A DNA stretch of 64,000 nt from Bacteroidota bacterium (lineage in GTDB: Bacteria > Bacteroidota > Bacteroidia > B-17B0 > Aurantibacillaceae), in contig JAUXTT010000042.1 in assembly GCA_030684395.1 (NCBI GenBank), positions 124,001-188,000 on the forward strand, read 5' to 3'. The position numbers were made by a program, and so were the translations under genes. Positions 36,329-44,983 of this stretch are shown one piece after another. The notes under the pieces are model-generated. The model was not told the origin of the DNA. It was given only the letters and a program-made list of their open reading frames with translations, and did no database searches. Position 1 is the first letter of the stretch. Each line of letters starts with the position of its first letter.

Positions 36329-38743
36329 TCAATGGCTCAACCTTCCCTTTTCTTCTTCGTTACTTTCCACATTACGCTCATTGATCTTTAATTTTCCAAA
36401 ATTGTAATTGATATTTATGGTAAACCTCCTGCTATCCTGCAGAACTTTATAGCTCCAGTCCTGATTTTCAAACTTAACTCCCGTGCGGAAATAAGCGGAA
36501 TAGAATACATCATTAAGTCCTATGCTACAATCCAGTTTATCTTTAAAGAAAGTCTTTTTAATTGCTAATGAAAGCATCCATCTTGATCTAACCTGCACCA
36601 GTCCATTATTTTTTCCGCTCCTGTAAAAAACCATCACTTCTGCTTTAGTGTTTTTGGGTACAGTAAAAGTATTGGTTAATGAAGGAGTGTAATAAAAAGA
36701 AGCTGTTTTAAATGGAATGCCGCTTACCTTTCCAACATACTCAATATAAGAAACAAGGCCATTTGCAGATAGTTCCCACCATGGCTTTAAAGTTTTTTGA
36801 ATGAAGAATGAATAAGCCAGATAGTTTTTGAATTTCATATTATCGATCGTTTCTTTAAAAATCTTAGTGCTATCATTTTGTTCTGTGTATGGCATCATTA
36901 CATTATCGATCCGGGTATAGGTAAAAGTATTAGTAAGGAGTTCTTTATAACTGTGTGTAATATCAATAGTATTACTGTAATGGGGCAAGAGAAAAGGATT
37001 TCCTTCGAAATAGTCATATTGATCCCTGAAGTATTGGAAAGGATTCAGGTTACCATATTCGGGGCGATCGATCCGTCGGTTTAAGTTCAGTTGAAAAGCA
37101 TGGTCTTCCGATGCGGCGTACTCAAGAGCTATATTCGGGAACAAATTATAATATCTGCGTTTCAATTCAAATACCTTCTCTTTGTTGCGCCCGGTCAAAT
37201 TGGTGTTCTCTGCTCTAAGTCCCAGTTGTATGCTTCCTTTTTTGAAAGCGCGGATATAATTAAAATAGGCAGCGTATGTTTGCTCGGCGTAAGTGTAATC
37301 ATTTGATAAAGTGGCATCACTGTAGTAGTTTCCGTAAGTATTATCTTTCCTTTCAAACAGATAATTATTTGAAGTGGTGATAAAACCAAGCTTAGCGCCC
37401 AGTTCGAAGGAAGAAAGACTGTCAATAACTTTAGTAAGATCGAGTTTAGAGGCCAGAATATCTGAAGCACTTATATTACTGCTTCTGTAAATATTAGGTG
37501 GCAGCACCTGCTGACCATTAGCATCTGAAAAAAGATTCTGAATAGAGCTGGATAATTTTTCTGTTAAGTGTGTATAGTCGGAAGTAAAGCTTAGAACTGT
37601 TCCTAAGCTATCAAATTGGTGTTCTGCATTTATATTGTAGTTGTTTATATTCCATTTGTCGGGAGTATAAACAAGGGCATCCAAATGATCAAAGCTCAAA
37701 TTATTATAGTTGGTAATGGTGTTGGTTCCATTAGCATCCGAAATATAAGAACCCGGGCCACCATCGATTTTAAAACCAATAATATTCTTTTTATTAACTA
37801 ACCAATCTGCTCCGACCCTGTAATTGATACTTTGATCCAGGTCTTTAATTGTATTGATAGCATTGAACTCAGTTAGGCTTGAATCGGTCCTGAATTTTTT
37901 ATCGTGCTTTGCTAAGGACTGATAATACCCATAATTATAATCAAGGTTGGAGAAAATAGTTATTTTCTCAGATCTATAATTGAGTGAGGCACCGGATAGT
38001 GAACGTAAATAAAATCCCTGCGAAGCTGAAGTATAAACATTTCCACTAAAGCCAACAAGTTTCGTCTTCTTTGTTTTTATATTTATCATACCCGAGGTTC
38101 CGGCGGCATCATATTTAGCAGGAGGATTCTTAAACAGTTCTATCTTCTCAACCGACTCAGCATTCATACTTTTAAGCATATTAAGTAATTGTGTGTTTGA
38201 TAATTGCTGTACACGACCATCTAACATAATTACCACACCGGTCTTACCGTTCAGTTGTATCACATTATCATCAATACTTACACCGGGTAATTTAGAAAAC
38301 AGGTCATAAACTGTATTTCCTTTTGCCAAAGGACTGTTCTCTATATTTACAATGATATTCCCGTTTTTGAATTCGATGGTTCGTTTAATAGCGGATACAG
38401 AAACTTCTTCGAGGTTGATCCCTCCTGAATGTAAGATAATGGAAGACAGGTCAACAACAGACGTAGAATCAACCTGAATTGCATCACAGCACTTTGTATT
38501 GAAACCTAATGCAGTAATTTTAAGTAAATAAGAACCTTTTCTATTCAGTTGAATATTAAAATTACCATTATCATCACTTATACTCCCTTTAACCAATGAA
38601 CTATCGATTGAATTTAAAACTGCGATGGTAGCAAAAGGAATCGGGCTTTGAATGGAATCAACAACCTTTCCTCTGATAGTTTGACCAGAAGCCACTGCAT
38701 TCATAAACAACAAAAGAAACAGTACACGGGTTTTAGTGATCAT
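36329..38743 (-). CDS. TonB-dependent-receptor-like outer-membrane barrel protein
   Basis: Outer-membrane protein of 804 residues of the Bacteroidota outer membrane beta-barrel family (PF14905-like). Signal peptide (MITKTRVLFLLLFMNAVASG), a carboxypeptidase-regulatory-like domain at about 23-100 (IRGKVVDSIQSPIPFATIAV), a plug-like domain at about 125-220 (TVYDLFSKLPGVSIDD, GVVIMLDGRVQQLS, AESVEKIELFKNPPAKYDA), and a barrel of about 570 residues. The C-terminus is charged (NEEEKGRLSH) and not the classic terminal aromatic. It lacks an obvious TonB box and has no SusD partner, so a substrate is not apparent. Confidence 0.9.
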   Translation of the reverse strand: MITKTRVLFLLLFMNAVASGQTIRGKVVDSIQSPIPFATIAVLNSIDSSLVKGSISDDNGNFNIQLNRKGSYLLKITALGFNTKCCDAIQVDSTSVVDLSSIILHSGGINLEEVSVSAIKRTIEFKNGNIIVNIENSPLAKGNTVYDLFSKLPGVSIDDNVIQLNGKTGVVIMLDGRVQQLSNTQLLNMLKSMNAESVEKIELFKNPPAKYDAAGTSGMINIKTKKTKLVGFSGNVYTSASQGFYLRSLSGASLNYRSEKITIFSNLDYNYGYYQSLAKHDKKFRTDSSLTEFNAINTIKDLDQSINYRVGADWLVNKKNIIGFKIDGGPGSYISDANGTNTITNYNNLSFDHLDALVYTPDKWNINNYNINAEHQFDSLGTVLSFTSDYTHLTEKLSSSIQNLFSDANGQQVLPPNIYRSSNISASDILASKLDLTKVIDSLSSFELGAKLGFITTSNNYLFERKDNTYGNYYSDATLSNDYTYAEQTYAAYFNYIRAFKKGSIQLGLRAENTNLTGRNKEKVFELKRRYYNLFPNIALEYAASEDHAFQLNLNRRIDRPEYGNLNPFQYFRDQYDYFEGNPFLLPHYSNTIDITHSYKELLTNTFTYTRIDNVMMPYTEQNDSTKIFKETIDNMKFKNYLAYSFFIQKTLKPWWELSANGLVSYIEYVGKVSGIPFKTASFYYTPSLTNTFTVPKNTKAEVMVFYRSGKNNGLVQVRSRWMLSLAIKKTFFKDKLDCSIGLNDVFYSAYFRTGVKFENQDWSYKVLQDSRRFTININYNFGKLKINERNVESNEEEKGRLSH

Positions 38744-38833
38744 AAAATTCGAAGTGCCATTAATAATTTTCTAAATAACGAACTCAAAGCTAATTTAGTA
38801 TAACAACACGATCAGGTATCAAGTAGGCAAACC

Positions 38834-41266
38834 TCAATCCTTCATCACCACAATCTTATGCGTACTTAGCTTTTCTTTGCCGGAAAAAACTTTCACTATG
38901 TACTGTCCGTTGGAAAAGCCGTTTAATTGAACCTGTGTTTGTTGATTCGCTAATTTTCCTTCCAATACTTTTTTTCCTAAAAGATCATACACTTCGTAAT
39001 TACAGTTCTTTGGGTTAAAATTTTCGGTTGAGATAGTAAAATAATTTTTTGCGGGATTTGGGAAAACTACAACTGTGCTCTCCTCTTTTTCATTTTCATT
39101 AACACCAACAAGTACTGCGCTCACACCATTTGCAGATGTGTACTCCCCTAAGCGTAAAGTGTCGACAGTAAAATAACCGTATTTACCATTCACACCACCT
39201 AATTTCACTTTGCTGTATTTATCCACTTCGTGCCAGTCATCTGCCGTATTTTTTCTGTACAATAAAATTACACTGTCGGCATTAGTTGTTGTTAAAAGTG
39301 TATCCAAATATCCTGTTGCGCCACCTGTTTGTTTTCTTCCATCGAACCAAAAAGTAGCTTTACTGAGGAACATCGGGCATAGTATACCGTCAATTTTCCA
39401 ATAATGCTGATTGTTGAGGCGGTAATTATTTATATTGTTTTTAACCGAATCGGGTTTTACATAATTGTGTTCAACTCTTATTACAGAAGAATCGATACCG
39501 GCGGCAAGAACACTTAAAGAAAGGTTAGCTGGGACAAAACTATGTGTTCCCGATGTTTTTATTGTTTTGTATTGCGAAGAAATGGCATCCGAAATTTTTG
39601 AACCAACATTCATTGCAATCATTACAGGATCATAAGGAAGGGTAATCGTAAAGCTTGCCAACGGACCCGACATATAAATTCTTTGTATGCTATCGTGCCA
39701 CATCGTAGCGCTTTTATAAGAAATTTCTAAAGGCACATTGGTAAAATAGTTTGGCGCACCAAACAAACGCTGTCTCACATAAACAGTAATATCATAATTT
39801 CCTCCTCCCGCCGGGACAGAAGTAGTTGAATCAATTGAAAAATGCGGCCATCCCTGGTTCAATACCCAATCGGTCATAAACTGGTTCATATTTACACCGG
39901 TTGCGGTAGTCAATAAATTTCCAAACTCGACTGAGTTCATATTTTGAAATGCTTTTTGCTGCTGCACATAACGCAATCCTACTTTAAAAAGCGAATCGCC
40001 CAAATACCCACGCATGGTGTGAGCCATATCAGCTCCTTTTTTATAAGTGATGTCTCCATAAGTAATTTCTGAAGGCACTCCCGAAACGGCTCTCCATCCC
40101 TCACGATTATGTACGTGATGTACCATGTCCTCGTGATTGGTTTTTATTCCTGCCAGGTAACTTGCATAACCATACATATAATCGGTAAAATAATATTCAG
40201 AATAAGTTGCCATTCCTTCGTTAAGCCACATATCACCTGCAGTTTCACAGGTAACATGATCGCCCCACCATTGATGCGCCAATTCATGTGCCATCAGTTC
40301 AGCCTCATACGTAATAGGCCCCGCGGCGAAAGCTTTTCCAAGTGTAATGTTTGTTGCATGCTCCATTGCCCCACTGTTAAATGGAACAAGACAATAACCT
40401 ACCCTACCATACGGATAGGGACCATAATGATCTTCGTGTCCTGCAAAGGCATTTGGCAAATGAATAAATGAACTTTTTAAATTTGTTGTATCGGCAGGTA
40501 GCGCGGTTAACATAACCGGAACATTTCCATTGAGCCCGTTAAAACTCCAGTTAACATGTGTGTAAGGTGCAACCGAAACAGAAGCGAGATAAGATGTAAT
40601 AGGATCATTCATAACCCATGTACGAGTGCGTAAGCCACTTCCGTCAGTTGTATCTTTGGTAAGCGCTCCGTTGCAATAAGCAATTTTTCCTCCATTGGTA
40701 GCGATATTGAAAGTATACTTTGCGTGCTCAGTAAAGTTATCAAAACAAGGATGCCATACACGTCCGTAGGTGTGTGGATTAGCACCAAAACCTACACCTA
40801 AATTAAAAGCATAAACACCACTAAAATAAAATCCACCCCAGCCGGTTGGATCGCCTTGAGGATGACCGTGGTAATATACTCCAAGATCCAATGTGTCGGT
40901 AGTATTGAATGCCAAAGGCAAATTTACTTTTAATAAAGTATCGTTGTACGAATAAGTGAGCAGCGTATTATTATAAGTAATACTGTCGATGGTCATTTGC
41001 AAAAGATCGAGACATAAATAATTTAAGCCGTTCATATTTGGCTTGAATTTTACAAAAGTATTTCCTGAAATGGTTTGCCCTGCGAAATCAGTAATATTGA
41101 GTGAAATGGTGTATTGAAGAATATCTGCAGTATCACTCCTAAGATTTTCGGGTGCAGTAAATACCGAAACATTGGGAGTCTGATGTTTTGATAACTGGCA
41201 GCTTGAAGGGTGCTGCGCTTTTATAACACCGGATACAACAAGCAGGGCAAATATGATTTTTTTCAT
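38834..41266 (-). CDS. Secreted M1-family zinc aminopeptidase with T9SS sorting domain
   Basis: Secreted gluzincin of 810 residues that would remove N-terminal residues from peptides outside the cell. Signal peptide (MKKIIFALLVVSGVIKA), an M1 N-terminal beta domain, then the catalytic domain. The substrate loop GAMEHATNI replaces the usual GxMEN. The zinc motif is His327-Glu-x-x-His331 (HELAHQWWGD), with the third ligand Glu350 (MWLNEGMATYSE) exactly 18 residues later. The C-terminal 80 residues are a T9SS type-A domain (VVFPNPAKNYFTIS to KIVVMKD). It probably scavenges peptides together with other secreted hydrolases. Monocistronic. Confidence 0.95.
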   Translation of the reverse strand: MKKIIFALLVVSGVIKAQHPSSCQLSKHQTPNVSVFTAPENLRSDTADILQYTISLNITDFAGQTISGNTFVKFKPNMNGLNYLCLDLLQMTIDSITYNNTLLTYSYNDTLLKVNLPLAFNTTDTLDLGVYYHGHPQGDPTGWGGFYFSGVYAFNLGVGFGANPHTYGRVWHPCFDNFTEHAKYTFNIATNGGKIAYCNGALTKDTTDGSGLRTRTWVMNDPITSYLASVSVAPYTHVNWSFNGLNGNVPVMLTALPADTTNLKSSFIHLPNAFAGHEDHYGPYPYGRVGYCLVPFNSGAMEHATNITLGKAFAAGPITYEAELMAHELAHQWWGDHVTCETAGDMWLNEGMATYSEYYFTDYMYGYASYLAGIKTNHEDMVHHVHNREGWRAVSGVPSEITYGDITYKKGADMAHTMRGYLGDSLFKVGLRYVQQQKAFQNMNSVEFGNLLTTATGVNMNQFMTDWVLNQGWPHFSIDSTTSVPAGGGNYDITVYVRQRLFGAPNYFTNVPLEISYKSATMWHDSIQRIYMSGPLASFTITLPYDPVMIAMNVGSKISDAISSQYKTIKTSGTHSFVPANLSLSVLAAGIDSSVIRVEHNYVKPDSVKNNINNYRLNNQHYWKIDGILCPMFLSKATFWFDGRKQTGGATGYLDTLLTTTNADSVILLYRKNTADDWHEVDKYSKVKLGGVNGKYGYFTVDTLRLGEYTSANGVSAVLVGVNENEKEESTVVVFPNPAKNYFTISTENFNPKNCNYEVYDLLGKKVLEGKLANQQTQVQLNGFSNGQYIVKVFSGKEKLSTHKIVVMKD

Positions 41267-41311
41267 TTTATCTGAGAACTAAATAAGTAACTAAGATACA
41301 ACAAATTACTT

Positions 41312-41872
41312 TTATTTTGCAGTATTCAATTCCTCATATTCCTGTTTGGTCAGGCGATACTGAATCACACTTTTGTACACATCATCGATCTTATAATGCT
41401 CTTTTAACTCTGCCTCTTTAATCATTTTATTATTGAGCATTACTTTTCCTGATGCTTCGTTCTCCGGGAAGTGGGTTGCATATATTTTATTCAAATTAAC
41501 TGTTTCGAAACCGAATTTAAGTATAGCTGCCGTAGCCTCGGTAGCATATCCTTTCCCCCAGAAAGGTTCAGCGATCCAGTACCCGAATTGCGCGCTGTTA
41601 TTTGTTTTATCCAAATGCAAACCTATCTCTCCTATCAATTCCTCTTTGCCTTTTTCTGTAATAACAAAAACATAACGTTCTTCATTTTTAAATCCCTGTA
41701 ACACAAAATTGATCCGAAAGATGGCATCTTCTTCCCGATATGGATAAGGAATATTAAAGATCTGATCAGAGATCTTTTTGTTATTGGCATACTTGATCAA
41801 TGAAGGAACATCCGTCAATTGTATCTTTCTTAGCTTTAATCTGCTTGTATTTAGTTCCGGGAATGTTTTCAT
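41312..41872 (-). CDS. GNAT N-acetyltransferase, RimJ/RimL type
   Basis: Cytoplasmic acetyl-CoA-dependent transferase of 186 residues. Start region LNTSRLKLRKIQLTDVPSLI and the acetyl-CoA-binding stretch GYWIAEPFWGKGYATEATAA are typical of the Acetyltransf_3 (RimJ/RimL-like) group; the C-terminal part has NEASGKVMLNNKMI. These enzymes acetylate protein N-termini or small amines; the substrate is unknown. It heads a run of minus-strand accessory genes but is separated from its neighbours. Confidence 0.92.
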   Translation of the reverse strand: MKTFPELNTSRLKLRKIQLTDVPSLIKYANNKKISDQIFNIPYPYREEDAIFRINFVLQGFKNEERYVFVITEKGKEELIGEIGLHLDKTNNSAQFGYWIAEPFWGKGYATEATAAILKFGFETVNLNKIYATHFPENEASGKVMLNNKMIKEAELKEHYKIDDVYKSVIQYRLTKQEYEELNTAK

Positions 41873-41930
41873 TAGCGATTATGTTTATTTAGGAATGGGT
41901 TGTGCATCGATCTTTGGATTGCCGGATTAC

Positions 41931-42584
41931 TTAATTATCCTTAGCGTATATTGCCCTATAAAGTCCTGTGCCGCCATTTAAGTCCTTTCCATCTTTTTTT
42001 ACTAAATGGAAATTATGCTTTTTCATTATTGCAGTTGTTTCATCTACCCTATAGTTTATATGTGTTTTACCAAAACAATGCGATTCAAGAATATAAAGTT
42101 TTCCGGTTGGCTTAAGTTTTTTACTGATGTCTGTTACCATTTCGTCCATACATGTGAACTCATGAAAGGTAGCACTTAACACTATTTTATCAAAAGCAGC
42201 GTCGGGAAGATTACTTGATTTCTCTGTTCCAATGCATAAGTTAAACTTAGCTGTTAAGGGCTTTTTATACTTTTCGCATTTACGGATGACTTTATTAAAG
42301 TTTTTTTGGTTTAAAGTCTTTGCATTAATATCCTGTACATAAAATGTAATGCTGTCGGTTAAAAGAGCAAGTCCGCCAATGTTTTCACCTTTCAGTGCTC
42401 CAATTTCCGCCACAACATCGCCTTTCTTAAACTCAAAGAAGCTTAACAGGTCCTTTTCATTTTCAAAATAGTTGGCAATATTGCCATAAACTTTATATGA
42501 AAACTCAGGTCTGGTATCTAAACAGGTTAAACTTGTTAAGGAGAACAAAGCAAGTGCGAGAAGTAATAAAGTCTGGCGTTTCAT
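41931..42584 (-). CDS. SAM-methyltransferase-like protein with an export signal
   Basis: Protein of 217 residues with a Rossmann methyltransferase-like core: motif I is VVAEIGALKGENIGG, followed by FYVQDINAK, a strand with KIVLSATFHEF, and GKLYILESHCFG. The N-terminus is a clear signal peptide (MKRQTLLLLALALFSLTSLT), possibly with a Cys just after it. An exported SAM-dependent enzyme is odd because SAM is cytoplasmic, so the domain may bind something else or act before export. Similar exported proteins with this fold are known in proteobacteria and Bacteroidota, but their role is unclear. No ATG further in would neatly remove the signal. Confidence 0.75.
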   Translation of the reverse strand: MKRQTLLLLALALFSLTSLTCLDTRPEFSYKVYGNIANYFENEKDLLSFFEFKKGDVVAEIGALKGENIGGLALLTDSITFYVQDINAKTLNQKNFNKVIRKCEKYKKPLTAKFNLCIGTEKSSNLPDAAFDKIVLSATFHEFTCMDEMVTDISKKLKPTGKLYILESHCFGKTHINYRVDETTAIMKKHNFHLVKKDGKDLNGGTGLYRAIYAKDN

Positions 42585-42607
42585 TTTATAATAGCGCTAA
42601 TTGTTTA

Positions 42608-43471
42608 TCAATAATAAATGTACTCATATTTTGTTTCATCTTCCTGCATACCTTTTACATTCTTAGAGCTGGTCGTTAAACCCTTCTCATTATACTCAAA
42701 CAGAAAGTATGTATCTACTATCCCTGTTCTGTGTTGTTTTATCAATTGCCCCGCCTCATTGTATTCAAATTCATCATTGGTACTCATTCCAAACACCGAA
42801 GCCTTTTCGCTGATCTTTAAACCGTCTTCATTGTATTGAGCTTCACCGGAGCCTACCAGTTTTTTGTTATTGTCATAAGATTCAAACCTTACACGCAGAC
42901 CACGGTTATCATAAAATTCTTTATCGGTTCCGGAACTTGAGGACTCGATACGTGTGCCTAAATCTTTATTGAATTCAAATTTGGTTACAGAAGTTTTCCC
43001 ATCGCTATCAGTAAAAGTTTTACTTATTACTTTGCCTTCTTCATTGTACTCGTATTGGTAACTAAATGTGGTTCCATCTCTATACTTAGTTTTTTCCTTA
43101 ATTACCTGCCCTTTCTTATCGAACTCATAAGTATATGTCTTTTTCCCTGTATAATCGGTTTCTTCACTTATCCTGTTTCCCTTTTTATCATAAGTAGATA
43201 TTGTCCAGCCTCCTTCATAAGTTTCCTTTATGGTTTTCACTTTGTGTTTTTTGATAAGCTCCTGCTGGGTAGGTACTATTGTTACCGGAGCTGTATATGT
43301 GGAGTTTTGAATGGCAAGTTTTCCGCTGTCAATTGCCGGTTGGTTTTTTGCGGCTTCATTCATTTGAATAGCGAGATTCAAAACTTCGTTTGCCTTATCA
43401 GTGTCTGATTGGCAGGAAATGGTGAAAGAGAGGATTGAGATTAGGAGTGTGTAGATGGGGAGTTTTTTCAT
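42608..43471 (-). CDS. Lipoprotein with RHS/YD-like repeats
   Basis: Lipoprotein of 287 residues. Lipobox FTISC puts the lipidated Cys at about residue 20. After a short helical segment come five or six RHS/YD-like repeats of about 20-25 residues (YEYNEEGKVISK, YNEDGLKISEKA, FEYNEAGQLIKQH, FEYNEKGLTTSS). The first ~52 residues are nearly those of the lipoprotein at 44259, and the DNA is also similar there, while the remainder is unrelated. The last repeat ends YEYIYY. The function is unknown; YD repeats bind carbohydrates or form shells in larger proteins. Confidence 0.75.
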   Translation of the reverse strand: MKKLPIYTLLISILSFTISCQSDTDKANEVLNLAIQMNEAAKNQPAIDSGKLAIQNSTYTAPVTIVPTQQELIKKHKVKTIKETYEGGWTISTYDKKGNRISEETDYTGKKTYTYEFDKKGQVIKEKTKYRDGTTFSYQYEYNEEGKVISKTFTDSDGKTSVTKFEFNKDLGTRIESSSSGTDKEFYDNRGLRVRFESYDNNKKLVGSGEAQYNEDGLKISEKASVFGMSTNDEFEYNEAGQLIKQHRTGIVDTYFLFEYNEKGLTTSSKNVKGMQEDETKYEYIYY

Positions 43472-43503
43472 GGATTTTTTACAAGATCGGTAGCAGTAAG
43501 TGA

Positions 43504-43941
43504 TTAATACATCTGATTTTTATACATTTCGATAAAATGTCCAAGGAGGTTTGAATATTTTTTTTGAACCGCAATTATATTACCAATACTACCTTCTATT
43601 GTTTCACCGTTAGTCAAACAGCCTATAAAGTAATATTCCGAATCATAATTTCTTTTTCCTACAAACTTAAAATGCACAGCTATTGCAGTTAAAGCGACCT
43701 CATTCCATTTCAGTAATTTGCCATTAAAATTTATTCCAGTATGATCAATAACAAATTCTTTTGAAGGCTCAGAAAAACTAATATTTGCAGGAAGAGATAA
43801 ATTAGCATCCTTTCTCCAAGATGGCATAATTTCAGTGATTTCTAACGTGATCTCTCTTTCCTTAAGTGAGAGCAGAGAATATTTACCATATTCCTTATTA
43901 CAATACTCGAGGAGGAGTGCTTTTGCTTCTTCTTCTGTCAT
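43504..43941 (-). CDS. Hypothetical protein, 145 residues
   Basis: No family is recognised. The product is soluble, mixed alpha/beta, with a N-terminal helix (MTEEEAKALLLEYCNKEYGK) and a central strand region resembling a small PH- or YcxB-like fold (FVIDHTGINFNGKLLKWNEV, SEYYFIGCLTNGETIEGSI). Its ATG overlaps the stop of the upstream membrane protein gene by 4 bp (ATGA), so the two are translationally coupled. Confidence 0.65.
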   Translation of the reverse strand: MTEEEAKALLLEYCNKEYGKYSLLSLKEREITLEITEIMPSWRKDANLSLPANISFSEPSKEFVIDHTGINFNGKLLKWNEVALTAIAVHFKFVGKRNYDSEYYFIGCLTNGETIEGSIGNIIAVQKKYSNLLGHFIEMYKNQMY

Positions 43942-44207
43942 TTCCGCAATTTAATTCTTTTATAAATTCTGTATACAATATAAATAATTCCAATAGCATT
44001 CAAAACCATCCATCCTCTGTAAGAAATATAAATGATCTTCTCCCTTGTATCCATACTTGCTAAACTCCAAAATTCACCTTTTGAATCATCAAACCTGTCT
44101 TCGTAACTCATCAACAAGGCACCAAGAATCACATAAACTAAAATATCGGAGCCAATTACAGCAACCCAAAAGAGTATGTCTATTATTCGGATTTTTCTCG
44201 AAATCAT
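43938..44207 (-). CDS. Small two-helix membrane protein
   Basis: Protein of 89 residues with two predicted membrane segments (IDILFWVAVIGSDILVYVIL and WMVLNAIGIIYIVYRIY) joined by a polar loop, and a basic C-terminus (KRIKLRK). No family recognised. It overlaps the 145-residue gene by 4 bp, which suggests they act together at the inner membrane. Confidence 0.65.
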   Translation of the reverse strand: MISRKIRIIDILFWVAVIGSDILVYVILGALLMSYEDRFDDSKGEFWSLASMDTREKIIYISYRGWMVLNAIGIIYIVYRIYKRIKLRK

Positions 44208-44258
44208 TTTGCTATCTATAATTTTAGCGATTGGTAATAAACTTCTATGTGCAAGATC

Positions 44259-44960
44259 TTATTTATTAATTCTGGCCTTAATTTTCTTAAAAGCCCCAAG
44301 GATTAGTTTTTGCTCTTCAACAAGATAATCATCTGCAAAAGGCGCTCCACAATCCTGACTATAAATCTTGTGTATTAATTTTGAGTTCTTGAAATAGTTT
44401 TTATCTGTAATTAATTCTTCAGAATTGCCTTCAAACTGAACCGACTTCAGCACAACAAAAGATAATTGCCCATTTAATAAATAATACTCAGAAATTTGTT
44501 TTGTCTTAGGATAACGAGCAATTATTTTTTGGAGTTTACCATCAATATAATAATACTCTGCAAGACCATTTTCAGGCGTCAATTCAAGTTTTCGCTTGTC
44601 AACTGAAGACCATTGAGAAATGGAGTTTATCTTATGAAAATTTTCTCTGATAGGTTTAAGTTGTTCTGTGAGATAATCATTAATAGGCTCATCCTTTTCG
44701 TTTTTTGATTCAGTCAATTTAACCGATTCACTTTTTAAAGCTTGAGGTGGGCATTTTTTTGAAGCGGTATCTAACAATACTGCATCTTGTGCAAAAGTTT
44801 CCGAAAGTTTTCCGCTGCCGGTTGCCGGCTGATCTTTTACGGCTTCATTCATTTTAATAGCAAGGTCCGTGACTTCATTTGCCTTGTCGGTTGGCGATTG
44901 GCAGGAGATGGTGAAGGAGAGGATTGTTATTAGGAGGGTGTTGGTGAAGAGTTTTTTCAT
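44259..44960 (-). CDS. Lipoprotein sharing its N-terminus with the RHS-repeat lipoprotein
   Basis: Lipoprotein of 233 residues with lipobox FTISC. Residues 1 to about 52 (STDKANEV-type segment after the Cys, then KMNEAVKDQPATGSGKL) match the lipoprotein at 42608 almost residue for residue. The rest has MORN/YD-like strands (GLAEYYYIDGKLQKIIARYP, ISEYYLLNGQLSFVVL) but is otherwise different, ending with KKIKARINK. The two genes flank the 145/89-residue pair, as if a 5' module was duplicated in this block. Function unknown. Confidence 0.72.
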   Translation of the reverse strand: MKKLFTNTLLITILSFTISCQSPTDKANEVTDLAIKMNEAVKDQPATGSGKLSETFAQDAVLLDTASKKCPPQALKSESVKLTESKNEKDEPINDYLTEQLKPIRENFHKINSISQWSSVDKRKLELTPENGLAEYYYIDGKLQKIIARYPKTKQISEYYLLNGQLSFVVLKSVQFEGNSEELITDKNYFKNSKLIHKIYSQDCGAPFADDYLVEEQKLILGAFKKIKARINK

Positions 44961-44983
44961 AAATATTCGTGCTTACAAGGCAA

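Noticed and set aside
40109-40471. A 120-codon frame antisense to the aminopeptidase
   Set aside because: It covers the conserved HExxH region of the M1 peptidase on the other strand, so its openness is a by-product of that coding constraint.
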